Assembly (NCBI RefSeq): GCF_000429625.1
Contig: NZ_AUCF01000016.1
Span: 1 to 64,000, forward strand
DNA from: Azospirillum halopraeferens DSM 3675
Lineage (GTDB): Bacteria; Pseudomonadota; Alphaproteobacteria; Azospirillales; Azospirillaceae
Direction of reading: 5' to 3'
Length of the DNA stretch: 64,000 nucleotides
Shown here: one piece after another, positions 1 to 7,794 of the stretch
How the letters are laid out: each line of letters opens with the position of its first letter
How positions within the stretch are numbered: the stretch's first letter is position 1
Made by a program: the position numbers and the translations under genes
Notes under the pieces: model-generated
Seen by the model: only the letters and a program-made list of their open reading frames with translations
What the model was told of the DNA's origin: nothing
Databases searched by the model: none

Positions 1-136
1 TTATTCCGAACCGAAAGGCAGGTTCCCACGTGTTACTCACCCGTGCGCCACTAAGGCCGAAGCCTTCGTTCGACTTGCATGTGTTAGGCATGCCGCCAGC
101 GTTCGTTCTGAGCCAGGATCAAACTCTCAGGTTCAA
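1..136 (-). rRNA. rrs: 16S ribosomal RNA, 5' end (partial)
   Basis: The reverse complement of 109-128 is the conserved bacterial 27F segment AGAGTTTGATCCTGGCTCAG, followed by the usual 5' domain (GAACGCTGGCGGCATGCC, then ACACATGCAAGTCGAACG). Only about the first 135 nt of the gene lie in the window; the rest runs off the left edge. The variable region, with the GAAGGCTTCGGCCTTAGTGG stem, resembles Azospirillum and other Rhodospirillales. That placement is from memory, not from a search. The exact 5' end is inferred from the usual distance to the 27F site, so it may be off by several bases. Confidence 0.95.
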
Positions 137-314
137 GTCGGTCGGGCCGTAACCCAACCGCTCGTTCGGGGCCGCCCTCAAGCGACACACCTCAAACCTA
201 AGCTCGATTCTGAACTTACCTTCAAGATGCGACTTGCGAACGACCCGACAATCCAATCCACTCCCGTGAACCGGACCACAGTGCCCATCCGCCTGCGCAT
301 CCTGTCTCGAAACA

Positions 315-334
315 CTCTTCAATTCTCAAAGACC
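315..334 (-). promoter_or_regulatory. rrn leader boxA-like antitermination element
   Basis: The minus strand reads GGTCTTTGAGAATTGAAGAG here, between the rrn promoter and the 16S gene. This matches the alphaproteobacterial rrn leader pattern (CTTTGA-AATTGAA) that takes the boxA position for NusB/NusE antitermination. The assignment rests on motif resemblance and position only. Confidence 0.45.
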
Positions 335-387
335 CCGGCGCTCCCCGAGGGGTTCGCCCGGCGGCTCATCGCCGCCCGATGACCGGA

Positions 388-416
388 TATTTAGTCGGAG
401 GCGCCGGCCCGGTCAA
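388..416 (-). promoter_or_regulatory. sigma70-type promoter of the rRNA operon
   Basis: On the minus strand TTGACC (411-416) is followed after exactly 17 bp by TAAATA (388-393). Transcription would start near 380 and give a leader of about 245 nt before 16S. The AT-rich -10 stands out in GC-rich surroundings. The 417-845 stretch upstream holds no gene or clear further promoter that I can support; an UP element was not evident. Confidence 0.65.
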
Positions 417-845
417 GACCAAATTCGCACCCGTTCGCTTTTTTTCGGATGTCCGTCCGGGATGCTCAATCGAACCCCGGATGGTGCGCCACGACAACCA
501 ATAAAGGCTGACCCGGCACTCCGAAAATACTTGGACACACCATGGGCGTTGCTTGCGACCGACCGAGGTCGATGGCAGCGCTCCAGCTCGGCATGTTCAA
601 GAAAGCTGTCCCCGGTTGCCGATGCTCGATGGTACCGGCGGGGGAGGCAGGCTTATATGGGATGCCCCGGGGCCCTGTCCAGGGGTTTTTTGACAGCACC
701 GTGACTCCCGGCGCCGGCGCCGCGGCCGGAACGGCGAAGGGCACGGGGGACGCCGGGCCCGGCGATGCGCCATGCAGCCCTGAACGTCCGCGTGCCCTTG
801 GTATCCGCCGCCCCCTGCGGGGCAGCAACGGGGTGCCCGTCGGCG

Positions 846-1241
846 TTACGCCGGACGGCGGAACAGCGCCTCCGCGGCGGCAAAGGGATCCGTTTGCGCG
901 CCGCCGGCGGACGACGGGGTGCCGGTGATCCGCTCCATCGCCTCGGCGATGCGGGCGAGCGTCGTCGCGCGGTCGGAGACGACGCCGTGGCGCAGGCCAA
1001 GGAGATAGTTGCGCACGGCCTGACGGATGGCCTCCGACCCGGACAGGCCCTTGACCTTGCCGGCGGCGGCCGCGAAGTACTTGCGCTCTTCGAGATCGGC
1101 GCTGACGCAAGCCTCGACCGCGCGCGTCACGGCCTCGCCGTGGCGGGGATGGGCGAGCAGGTCAAGCGCCCGGGCGATCGGGTCCGCGGCGCCACGGGGC
1201 TGCCGGCGGCGGCCGGACCGGTCGTCGATGCGGAGATGCAT
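846..1241 (-). CDS. hypothetical protein, 131 aa
   Basis: I do not recognise the family. The protein is soluble and helix-rich with no signal peptide or membrane segment. Its first 20 residues are basic, the middle contains LEERKYFAAAAGKVKGLSG, and the C-terminal third is alanine-rich. It is the last gene of a minus-strand series after the helicase and the HNH-like gene. The ATG at 1241 was chosen because the longer reading frame would sit entirely inside the HNH-like gene. The two genes overlap by about 115 nt in different frames, which suggests either coupling or that one of the two ends is mis-called. Function unknown. Confidence 0.5.
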   Translation of the reverse strand: MHLRIDDRSGRRRQPRGAADPIARALDLLAHPRHGEAVTRAVEACVSADLEERKYFAAAAGKVKGLSGSEAIRQAVRNYLLGLRHGVVSDRATTLARIAEAMERITGTPSSAGGAQTDPFAAAEALFRRPA

Positions 1242-1723
1242 GGTGTCTCTGTCGTCGTTGAGTCGCGGTAGGCTCCCAGGAACAGATCGCCGAGAGCCCG
1301 TCTGAGCAGGATGGTAATGCGCGAACGCTGCCGATGTTCCGCACGCAGGCGGATCATCCGGCACCGCTGGCAGAGCGCCAGCAGGTGTCCCGCCGATGGC
1401 AGGACCGAATCATCCGCCGCAACGGCCGCGCTCCGGGCCGCCCCGTGGTCCACATCGTGCCGGCAGGCGGCAAGGATCACACGGGTGGTCCGCACCGACG
1501 TGTAGTCGATGATGTCGGGCCAGGCCGCCGTCCGCCCCCGACCGTCGCGCCAGGTGTCGCGGTCGGGGTCGAACCAGCGGCCGTCCGGCAGGCAGCGCAC
1601 CCGCTGCCCATGGGGACGGCCGCAGCACTCACACCGGCCCTGCGCCCGCTCGAAGCGGACGAAGCGGCTCAGGTCAGGCCATTGGGCAGGAGCACACCGG
1701 ATGTAGCAGCGCTCGGTCGACAT
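1127..1723 (-). CDS. HNH-nuclease-like protein, probably degenerate, 198 aa
   Basis: Zinc-binding and nuclease-like segments are visible in order: GRCECCGRP (two cysteines, about residue 30), RHDVDHGA (histidines of the first HNH strand-turn) and ALCQRCRM (second CxxC). In active HNH enzymes of this layout the last motif is usually CxRCH; here the His is replaced by Arg, so cleavage activity is doubtful. The start is ATG 1723, which gives MSTERCYIRC. Upstream in-frame codons are read-through of the helicase 3' end. It lies 52 nt after the helicase stop and overlaps the next hypothetical by 115 nt. The last 45 residues are low-complexity and may be only a by-product of that overlap. Confidence 0.55.
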   Translation of the reverse strand: MSTERCYIRCAPAQWPDLSRFVRFERAQGRCECCGRPHGQRVRCLPDGRWFDPDRDTWRDGRGRTAAWPDIIDYTSVRTTRVILAACRHDVDHGAARSAAVAADDSVLPSAGHLLALCQRCRMIRLRAEHRQRSRITILLRRALGDLFLGAYRDSTTTETPCISASTTGPAAAGSPVAPRTRSPGRLTCSPIPATARP

Positions 1724-1775
1724 GGATCGACATATAGCGCGTTTCGCATCCGGGGTGAATCCTGCAAATGGCGAT

Positions 1776-3092
1776 TCAACGTCCGCGACCGTACGCCGGG
1801 GCCGCATGGGCCGTACGCGTGCCCGAGTCGCGGCCCTTCGGCCCGAACGTACGGCCGCCGCGGGGCGGGCCGCCGGCACGATGACCGCCCGGCCGCTTGG
1901 CGCGAGGCGCCGACTCGGCACGGGCCGACGGCTCCAGGCCGGGCACCCGGTGGACCGGCACGGCATCGCCGATCAGCCGCTCGATGCCCCGCAGCACCCC
2001 GTGATCACCGCGGGTGGCGAAGGAGATGGCGATCCCCTCCGCCCCGGCCCGGCCGGTGCGGCCGATGCGGTGGACATAGTCCTCGGGGTTGCGCGGCAGG
2101 TCGAAGTTGATGACGTGGGTGATGTCCCGCACGTCGATGCCGCGGGCCGCCACGTCGGTGGCCACCAGCAGGCGCACCCGGCCGTCGCGCAGACGGCTGA
2201 GGGTGCGGGTGCGCGCCTCCTGGCGCATGTCGCCGTGCAGGGCGGCGGCGGAATGGCCGTCGGCGCTCAGCGTCTCGGCCAGCATGTCGGCGTCGCGCTT
2301 GGTGGCGGCGAAGACGATCGCCTTGCCCACCTCGTCGAGACCGGCGAAGTGCTGCAGCAGGCGGCGCTTGTGGTCCAGGTCGTCGGCGAACAGCAGGCGC
2401 TGCTCGATCTTCGGCGCGCTGGCCGGCGTGCTCTCCACCGCCACCCGGGCGGGGTCGCGCAGCAGGCCGCGGGCGATGCCCTCCATGCGGCGGTCGAGCG
2501 TCGCGGTGAACAGCAGCGTCTGGCGCTCCGCCGGGCAGGCGGAGGCGATGGCCTGGATGTCCTCGGCGAATCCGAGATCGAGCATGCGGTCGGCCTCGTC
2601 GAGGATCAGCACCTCGACCTCGTTCAGCCGCGCCGTGCCCCGGCGCACATGGTCGAGCAGACGGCCCGGCGTCGCCACCACAACGTCGTTGCGCCGCGAC
2701 AGGTCGCGGAGCTGCTGGCGGTAGGGGACGCCGCCCAGCACGTCGGCGACGAACAGGCGGCGGAACTTCACGTAGGTGCGGGCGGCCTGGGTGACCTGGC
2801 GAGCCAGTTCCCGCGTCGGGGCCAGCACCAGGACGCGCGGGCCGAAGGGGCGTACCGGGCGCCCGTCGCCGGTCGCCGCGGCGGCGGCGTCATCGGCCAC
2901 CATCAGGCGATGCAGCGAGGGCAGCAGGAAGGCGCCGGTCTTGCCGGTGCCGGTGTCGGCGGTGGCAAGCACGTCGCGCCCCTCGACGGCCACGGGAATG
3001 GCGGCAGCCTGCACCGGGGTGGGCGAGGTGTGGCCGGCCAGCTCCAGCGCGCGCAGGAGATCGGAATGCAGAGCGAGATCGGAAAAGGACAA
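1776..3092 (-). CDS. DEAD-box ATP-dependent RNA helicase (RhlE-like)
   Basis: This 438-aa helicase unwinds structured RNA using ATP, typically in mRNA turnover or ribosome assembly. All core motifs are present: Q-motif (TPVQAAAIP), Walker A ADTGTGKT, PTRELA, TPGRLLDH, DEAD (LILDEADRMLD), SAT-like FTATL, VATDVAARGID and HRIGRTGRAG. The last 60 or so residues are a basic, glycine/arginine-rich tail of the kind that adds RNA affinity. Length and order fit RhlE/DeaD-type proteins; the exact subfamily cannot be fixed by eye. About 260 nt of upstream sequence separates it from the next gene, enough for a regulated 5' UTR. The HNH-like gene follows on the same strand. Confidence 0.93.
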   Translation of the reverse strand: MSFSDLALHSDLLRALELAGHTSPTPVQAAAIPVAVEGRDVLATADTGTGKTGAFLLPSLHRLMVADDAAAAATGDGRPVRPFGPRVLVLAPTRELARQVTQAARTYVKFRRLFVADVLGGVPYRQQLRDLSRRNDVVVATPGRLLDHVRRGTARLNEVEVLILDEADRMLDLGFAEDIQAIASACPAERQTLLFTATLDRRMEGIARGLLRDPARVAVESTPASAPKIEQRLLFADDLDHKRRLLQHFAGLDEVGKAIVFAATKRDADMLAETLSADGHSAAALHGDMRQEARTRTLSRLRDGRVRLLVATDVAARGIDVRDITHVINFDLPRNPEDYVHRIGRTGRAGAEGIAISFATRGDHGVLRGIERLIGDAVPVHRVPGLEPSARAESAPRAKRPGGHRAGGPPRGGRTFGPKGRDSGTRTAHAAPAYGRGR

Positions 3093-3353
3093 AAGGGACC
3101 TACCAGAGGCAAAGCGACGGACCCCCGGCCCGTCGTGAAGCCGCGGATCGGTCCTGGATGCTTGTGGGCCGGAGGAGAGGAGGCGCGTGGGTGCCGGGAC
3201 AGTCCTTCCCGGCCGTCGGCTGCCCGACGGTCCGGGAGACCGCCGGCCGAGCTGTCGAACCTCGCTCGGACGACGAACACGCCCCCGACGAAAGCTTGTC
3301 TGATATAGGGGGTTGTGCGGCGCAATACCAGCTTTCTTTGCCGTCCCGGCGTT

Positions 3354-3677
3354 TCAGCGCGCCGGGCGGCCCGGCAGGCAGGCGGCGCGGGCGCGCCGGT
3401 CGGTCTCGCCGGCGGGTTCGGGACCGGCGGTGTAGGCCGCCACGGGCAGCCGCCCGCCCCCTTCCTGCAGGTGCCAGGCGAGCAGGCAGGCGCACAGCCG
3501 CGCCGCCTCCACCGGAGCGGCGGCGGTGGCGGCAACATACGGCCCCTGTTCGCAGGCGCGCACGAAGGCGCGGGAATCGGGCGCCCCCACCTCGGGCGGG
3601 GCGTCGCCGCCGAACACCAGGAACGCCGCGGCGACCGCCGCCAGCAGCAGAAGCAGATAACGCCGCAGGATGCCCAC
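3354..3677 (-). CDS. small exported or membrane-anchored hypothetical protein, 107 aa
   Basis: The N-terminus has two arginines and a hydrophobic run (residues 7-22), so it is a signal peptide or a single membrane anchor. The rest is alanine-rich with four cysteines (CEQGPYV, then CACLLA and a C near the end), which could form disulphides in the periplasm. A GTG start at 3677 is supported by a GGGGGAGG ribosome-binding site nine bases upstream. I do not recognise the family. It is separated from the helicase by about 260 nt and from the plus-strand gene at 3903 by 225 nt, so it is probably monocistronic. Confidence 0.55.
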   Translation of the reverse strand: MGILRRYLLLLLAAVAAAFLVFGGDAPPEVGAPDSRAFVRACEQGPYVAATAAAPVEAARLCACLLAWHLQEGGGRLPVAAYTAGPEPAGETDRRARAACLPGRPAR

Positions 3678-3902
3678 GTCCCGATACCTCCCCCGAAGGA
3701 TTTACTTCGTCCGATTGGATCTCTTAAAGAGAGATCCGGCCCATCCGGGGTAAATGGAAGTATTACCCTGCACGCTCCCAAGTCCCGGATGGGGAAATTA
3801 ATCTCCCGTTAACCGGCGGGATGGCTTGATCGGAGTCAGCACAGGGACACCACCGGCACCGGCCGAACAAACGGCCACCGGAAACGAACAGGAGATCACG
3901 CC

Positions 3903-4130
3903 ATGACCACCCTCGCCGCCGCTGCCGCCGCCGTCGTCGCCTCCCGCTCCGTGGCCACCGCCTCGCAGGTCCACCGCGAACTGCTGGAGGAGTTCATGGC
4001 GCTCGTCAAGGACCGCCTGGAGGAGAACCGCGGCAATCCCTTCGTCGAGGAGAGCCTGAGGGACCTGCTGGTCACCCTGGCGGAGCAGCACGACGGCTAT
4101 TTCCCGGCGGCCGAGCCGGTCGCGGCCTGA
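3903..4130 (+). CDS. small hypothetical protein, 75 aa
   Basis: A short soluble protein with an alanine-rich N-terminus and an amphipathic acidic helical centre (HRELLEEFMALVKDRLEE). An AGGAG ribosome-binding site lies seven bases before the ATG, which argues for real translation. No domain is recognisable. It stands alone, with opposite-strand genes on both sides. It could be a regulator or adaptor peptide, but nothing in the sequence shows this. Confidence 0.5.
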   Translation: MTTLAAAAAAVVASRSVATASQVHRELLEEFMALVKDRLEENRGNPFVEESLRDLLVTLAEQHDGYFPAAEPVAA

Positions 4131-4193
4131 TGGCCGTGATGCCGGTCGCGGCGTAAGGGAAGGACGGCGGAGCGGAGGGCCGGCCCGCGGCCC

Positions 4194-4445
4194 TCACCCC
4201 CGCCGCAGCCGGTCGAACAGGTCGGCGTTGGGGCAGAAGCCGTGCCGGTCGCCATCGGCATGGTCGGGGTCGGCCAGCCAATGGCTGCACTCCGCCACCG
4301 TGCGGCAGCGGCTGCATTTGCGCACGGCGCGGGCCATCGGCAGGCCGAGGCCGGCGGCGAAGGCCGCCTCGGGATCCACGCCCACGGTGCGCATCATCCG
4401 CCCCATGTTGACCGCGCGTTCGTCGGTCGTATCGTCGCCGTCCAT
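4194..4445 (-). CDS. DUF6455 family protein, 83 aa
   Basis: The sequence shows the DUF6455 layout: an N-terminal MGRMMRTVGVDP, then CSRCRTVAEC and a C-terminal FCPNADLFDRL. Four cysteines are spaced CxxC...C...C, suggesting a small metal or Fe-S site; this is inference, as the family role is unknown. The start at 4445 avoids the antisense-like extension of the longer frame. It is the last gene of the homogentisate operon, 20 nt after the metallo-beta-lactamase-fold gene, so it is probably co-transcribed with aromatic ring cleavage genes. Confidence 0.7.
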   Translation of the reverse strand: MDGDDTTDERAVNMGRMMRTVGVDPEAAFAAGLGLPMARAVRKCSRCRTVAECSHWLADPDHADGDRHGFCPNADLFDRLRRG

Positions 4446-4465
4446 GCCGATGGTCCCCCGCCGGG

Positions 4466-5416
4466 TCAGTCGTTCAGTTCGGCCCACATGGCCAGATCGC
4501 GCTCGGCGGTCCAGATGCGGGGATCGCGGATGCCGCTCATCTCGTCGAAGCAGCGGGTCACGTTGAACGGCATGCAGTGCCGGAAGATGACCCAGTGGCC
4601 GTATTTCGGCTCCAGCCGCGCCAGGGCGGTCTGATAGACCCGCTTCAGGCCGTGGCCGGCCGCCACCCCCTCCTGCACCACCGCGGTCAGGTCGGTGAGG
4701 AAGCCGCGGGTGTGGGCCAGCCCTTCCGACACGCGGGCGGGGTCGGTCAGCGCCTCGCCGCGCCCCGGCACCATCTTGTCCGCCCCGAAGGTGGCCAGCC
4801 GGTCCAGCGTGCCGGGCCAGTCCGTGAAGTAGGCGTCGCCGCAATAGGGGGTGGCGCCGTATTCCACCAGGTCGCCGGCGAACAGCACCTTCTCCTTCGG
4901 CAGCCACACCACGGAGTCGCCCTTGGTGTGGCCGCGCCCGGCGTGGATGATGTGGACCTCGCGGCTGCCCATCCACAGGATCATGCGGTCGTGGAACACC
5001 AGTGTCGGCCAGGTCAGGCCGGGGATGGTGGACACGTCGCGGAACAGGCGGGGGAAGCGCTGGATCTCCGAATCCATGTCCTGCCGGCCGCGCTCCCTGA
5101 TCAGCTCCCACGTCTCGTCCGACGCGATCACCGTGTCCGCGTGATAGCCCGACGCGCCCAGCACGCGCACCGCGTGGTAATGGGTCAGCATCACGTGGCG
5201 GATCGGCTTGTCGGTGACGGTGCGGATGTGGCGCACCAGGTCTTCCGCCATGGCCGGGGTGGCGCGGGCGTCGATCACCATGACGCCGTCGTCGCCGACG
5301 ATGACGCCGGAGTTGGGATCCCCCTCCGCCGTCAGGCAATAGACGCCTTCCGCCAGTTCGCTGAAGGTTTCTTTCTTTTCCTCTAGGTCAGCCTGCGACG
5401 CGAATGCCGTGGCCAT
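4466..5416 (-). CDS. MBL-fold metallo-hydrolase-like protein of the homogentisate operon
   Basis: A 316-aa metallo-beta-lactamase fold: strands with GVMVIDAR near residue 45, the metal loop at about 78 (LTHYHAVR), HAGRGHTKGD near 155 and LFAGDLV near 180. The canonical loop is HxHxDH; here the Asp and third His are replaced (HYHAVR), so one zinc site is altered. GHTKGD and AGD are kept. The natural substrate is unknown; its place between the fumarylacetoacetate hydrolase and DUF6455 genes suggests a thioester or lactone by-product of aromatic degradation. GGAGGA lies nine bases before the ATG. No signal peptide is seen, so it is cytoplasmic. Confidence 0.85.
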   Translation of the reverse strand: MATAFASQADLEEKKETFSELAEGVYCLTAEGDPNSGVIVGDDGVMVIDARATPAMAEDLVRHIRTVTDKPIRHVMLTHYHAVRVLGASGYHADTVIASDETWELIRERGRQDMDSEIQRFPRLFRDVSTIPGLTWPTLVFHDRMILWMGSREVHIIHAGRGHTKGDSVVWLPKEKVLFAGDLVEYGATPYCGDAYFTDWPGTLDRLATFGADKMVPGRGEALTDPARVSEGLAHTRGFLTDLTAVVQEGVAAGHGLKRVYQTALARLEPKYGHWVIFRHCMPFNVTRCFDEMSGIRDPRIWTAERDLAMWAELND

Positions 5417-5452
5417 GGTGCGTGATCCTCCCTGAAAACTCTTGATGCGGGG

Positions 5453-6472
5453 TCACCGGCCGCCGTAGCGGACGATCTCCTGGTCGATGGCGCCGAAGAT
5501 GCTGGCCCCCGATTCGTCCGGCATCTCGATGCGCACGCGGTCGCCGAACCGCAGGAAGCCGGTCCGCGGCTGGCCGTGCAGGATGGTCTCCACCGTCCGC
5601 ACCTCGGCCAGGCAGGAATAGCCGACCCCGCCCTCCCCGATCGGCTTGCCGGGGCCGCCGTCCAGCTTGTTGGACACGGTGCCCGAACCGACGATGGTGC
5701 CGGCGCCCAGGTGCCGGGTCGCCGCGGCGTGGGCCACCAGGCGGGGAAAGTCGAAGGTCATGTCGACGCCGGCATCGGGCCGTCCGAACGGCTCGCCGTT
5801 GATGAAGGACAGCAGCGGCCGGTGCACCTTGCCGTCGCGCCAGGCGCCGCCCAGCTCGTCCGGCGTCACCGCCACCGGGGAGAAGCTCGACGCCGGCTTG
5901 GAGTGGAAGAAGCCGAAGCCCTTGGCCAGCTCCGCCGGGATCAGGCCGCGCAGCGACACGTCGTTGACCAGCATCAGCAGCTTGATGTGGCCGGCCGCCG
6001 CCTCCGGCGTCACCGCCATGGGGACGTCGTCGGTGATGACCGCGACCTCCGCCTCCAGGTCGATGCCGTGCGCCTCGGAGATCGCTTCGACGGGGTCGCA
6101 GGGCCCGATGAAGCGGTCGGAGCCGCCCTGGTACATCAGGGGATCCGTCCAGAAGCTGGGCGGCATCTCCGCGCCGCGCGCCTTGCGCACCAGCTCCACG
6201 TGGTTCACGTAGGCCGATCCGTCGCACCACTGGTAGGCGCGCGGCAGCGGGGCGGCGCAGGCGCGGGGATCGAAGGCGAAGGCGCCGTCGGCCGCGCCGC
6301 GCTCCAGCCGCTCGGCCGCGGCGCGCAGCTTCGGCTCCGCGGCGGCCCAGTCGTCCAGGGCGGCCTGCAGGGTGGGTGCGACGTCGGGCACCCGCACGGC
6401 GCGGGCAAGGTCGCGCGAGACGACGACGAGCGTGCCGTCCCGGCCGCCCTCCTTCAGGGTCGCGAGCTTCAT
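5453..6472 (-). CDS. fumarylacetoacetate hydrolase (homogentisate pathway)
   Basis: The 339-aa protein belongs to the FAH superfamily and would split fumarylacetoacetate into fumarate and acetoacetate, the last step of tyrosine/homogentisate breakdown. Visible motifs are FWTDPLMYQGGSD, the acidic metal-binding region around EAEVAVI (about residue 140), NDVSLR and a C-terminal TGFLRFGDRVRIEM. Length and an N-terminal cap domain fit the bacterial fumarylacetoacetase-like group. It lies 40 nt downstream of hmgA and 36 nt upstream of the MBL gene in one operon. No separate maleylacetoacetate isomerase is next to it; the GST at 45830 belongs to the gentisate island. Confidence 0.9.
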   Translation of the reverse strand: MKLATLKEGGRDGTLVVVSRDLARAVRVPDVAPTLQAALDDWAAAEPKLRAAAERLERGAADGAFAFDPRACAAPLPRAYQWCDGSAYVNHVELVRKARGAEMPPSFWTDPLMYQGGSDRFIGPCDPVEAISEAHGIDLEAEVAVITDDVPMAVTPEAAAGHIKLLMLVNDVSLRGLIPAELAKGFGFFHSKPASSFSPVAVTPDELGGAWRDGKVHRPLLSFINGEPFGRPDAGVDMTFDFPRLVAHAAATRHLGAGTIVGSGTVSNKLDGGPGKPIGEGGVGYSCLAEVRTVETILHGQPRTGFLRFGDRVRIEMPDESGASIFGAIDQEIVRYGGR

Positions 6473-6487
6473 CGGTAGCGGTGTCTC

Positions 6488-6535
6488 CCTATTCTGCCGC
6501 CTTCGGCGGGGCCTATTCTGCCGCCTTCGGCGGGG
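6488..6535. repeat. 24-bp perfect tandem duplication across the hmgA stop codon
   Basis: The unit CCTATTCTGCCGCCTTCGGC plus GGGG occurs at 6488-6511 and again at 6512-6535 with no mismatch. It encodes the last residues (PPKAAE) and stop of hmgA. Because 24 is a multiple of three, the second unit is an in-frame copy lying just after the first stop. The protein is unchanged but the 3' end carries two identical hairpin-forming segments (GCCGAAGGC). Confidence 0.9.
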
Positions 6536-7658
6536 CCGGCGTTTTCCAACTGTCGACGTAGCCCTCCCACTCCACGCTGCGGGCGGCGGCGCCGACCTCC
6601 AGGGCGTCGCGGGCGTCGATCATCACGGCGTATTCGTCGGTGGCCGGCTTCTTCGGCGTGAAGGCGTTGTTCAGCGCCTTGGGGTGGGGGCCGTGGGTGA
6701 AGCCGCAGGGATGGAAGGTCATCATCCCCGGGTGGATGTTGTCGCGCGAGAAGAAGTCGCCCGCGTGATAGAACAGCACCTCGTCATAGTCGTCGTTGTT
6801 GTGGAAGAACGGCACCTTCAGGGCGTCCGGGTCGCTCTCGAAGGGGCGCGGCGCGAAGGTGCAGACGACGAAGCGGTCGGCGACGAAGGTGGTGTGGGCG
6901 CTGGGCGGCAGGTGGTAGCGGTGGCTCATCAGCGGCCGGATGTCCGCCACGTTCACCTTCACCGGCGCCAGATCACCCTTCCAGCCCACCGCGTCCAGCG
7001 GGTTGAAGGGATAGGTCACGGTGCTGACGGCGCCGCGGCGCTTGATGCGCACCCGCCACTCCCGCTCGTCCTGCTGCGCCCGGAACGCGTCGTCGAGGGC
7101 GGGCACCTCCAGCATCGCCGGGTCGAAGATGGCGTGAGGCCCCAGCATCCCCTTGTCGGGCAGGCGGTAGGTGCCGTTCGTCGCCTCCACCAGCAGGGCC
7201 GTCACCGGCTCGCCGCAGTCGATCCGCCACATGGTGGAGCGCGGCAGCACGATGTAGTCGCCGGGCCGGAACGCCAGGTGGCCATAGTCGCAGAACAGGT
7301 CGCCGCGCCCGGCGTGGATGAACAGCAGCTCGTCGCCGTCGCCGTTGCGCGCCAGATGGTCCATGGTGCGCGGCGCCTTCCACAGGCGGATGCTCACCGC
7401 CGCGTTGTGCAGCACCGGCCCGGCGTCCCAGGGCGACGGGTGCTCGCCCGGCAGCGCCGCCAGATCGAAGGCCCGCGGCTTCAGCGGCCCGTCCCAGGCG
7501 GTCCATCCCGTCGGCGGGTGGCGGTGGTACATGTGGGTGGCAGGGCCGAAGAAGCCTTCCTTGCCCAGTTCGCGCTCGAAGGTGCCGGGGGGCAGGTCGG
7601 CGTGGGCCTGGCGCGACGCCGTGCCTTCTACCCTCGGGAATGTGATGTAGTGTTTCAT
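6513..7658 (-). CDS. hmgA: homogentisate 1,2-dioxygenase
   Basis: This 381-aa non-haem iron dioxygenase opens the ring of homogentisate to maleylacetoacetate. The double cupin fold is seen in DELLFIHAGRGDL (about 115) and FRPGDYIVLPRSTMWR. The metal region lies at FHNNDDYDEVLFYHAGDF and HPGMMTFHPCGFTHGPHP, whose histidines and glutamate are the likely Fe(II) ligands (inference from the family). It is first in the operon with the hydrolase at 5453. An AAGGG-like ribosome-binding site precedes the ATG. The gap to the divergent marR gene carries a palindromic operator, so it is probably repressed by that MarR protein until a pathway metabolite is present. Confidence 0.93.
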   Translation of the reverse strand: MKHYITFPRVEGTASRQAHADLPPGTFERELGKEGFFGPATHMYHRHPPTGWTAWDGPLKPRAFDLAALPGEHPSPWDAGPVLHNAAVSIRLWKAPRTMDHLARNGDGDELLFIHAGRGDLFCDYGHLAFRPGDYIVLPRSTMWRIDCGEPVTALLVEATNGTYRLPDKGMLGPHAIFDPAMLEVPALDDAFRAQQDEREWRVRIKRRGAVSTVTYPFNPLDAVGWKGDLAPVKVNVADIRPLMSHRYHLPPSAHTTFVADRFVVCTFAPRPFESDPDALKVPFFHNNDDYDEVLFYHAGDFFSRDNIHPGMMTFHPCGFTHGPHPKALNNAFTPKKPATDEYAVMIDARDALEVGAAARSVEWEGYVDSWKTPAPPKAAE

Positions 7659-7720
7659 CGCTCAACCCTTCCCTCGCCTTGGTGCCGGCGCTGCCGGAAG
7701 GGCCGCGAGACCCCCGGCGG

Positions 7721-7748
7721 TTGACGGCGTGGCGTTGGGGGGTAGAAT
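7721..7748 (+). promoter_or_regulatory. marR promoter
   Basis: TTGACG (7721-7726), a 16-bp spacer and TAGAAT (7743-7748) form a good sigma70-type promoter reading into the marR gene. Its -10 abuts the palindrome at 7749-7764, so bound repressor would cover the start site and give autorepression. Confidence 0.55.
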
Positions 7749-7764
7749 TGTTTCAAACGAAACG
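7749..7764. promoter_or_regulatory. palindromic operator TGTTTCAAACGAAACG (hmgA/marR)
   Basis: Arms GTTTC and GAAAC flank a 4-bp centre in the divergent hmgA/marR gap, 31 bp before the marR ATG. The same 16-bp pattern recurs at 17732-17747 and 18506-18521. Size and placement suit a MarR-family dimer. The link to the adjacent regulator is inferred. Confidence 0.6.
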
Positions 7765-7794
7765 AATTGCAAGTCCCTTGACGAAAGCCCTGCC

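Noticed and set aside
667..693. GC hairpin CCCTG-TC-CAGGG followed by TTTTTT, a possible terminator on the plus strand
   Set aside because: No plus-strand gene lies upstream, the stem is only about five pairs, and for the minus-strand gene the T-run is on the wrong side.
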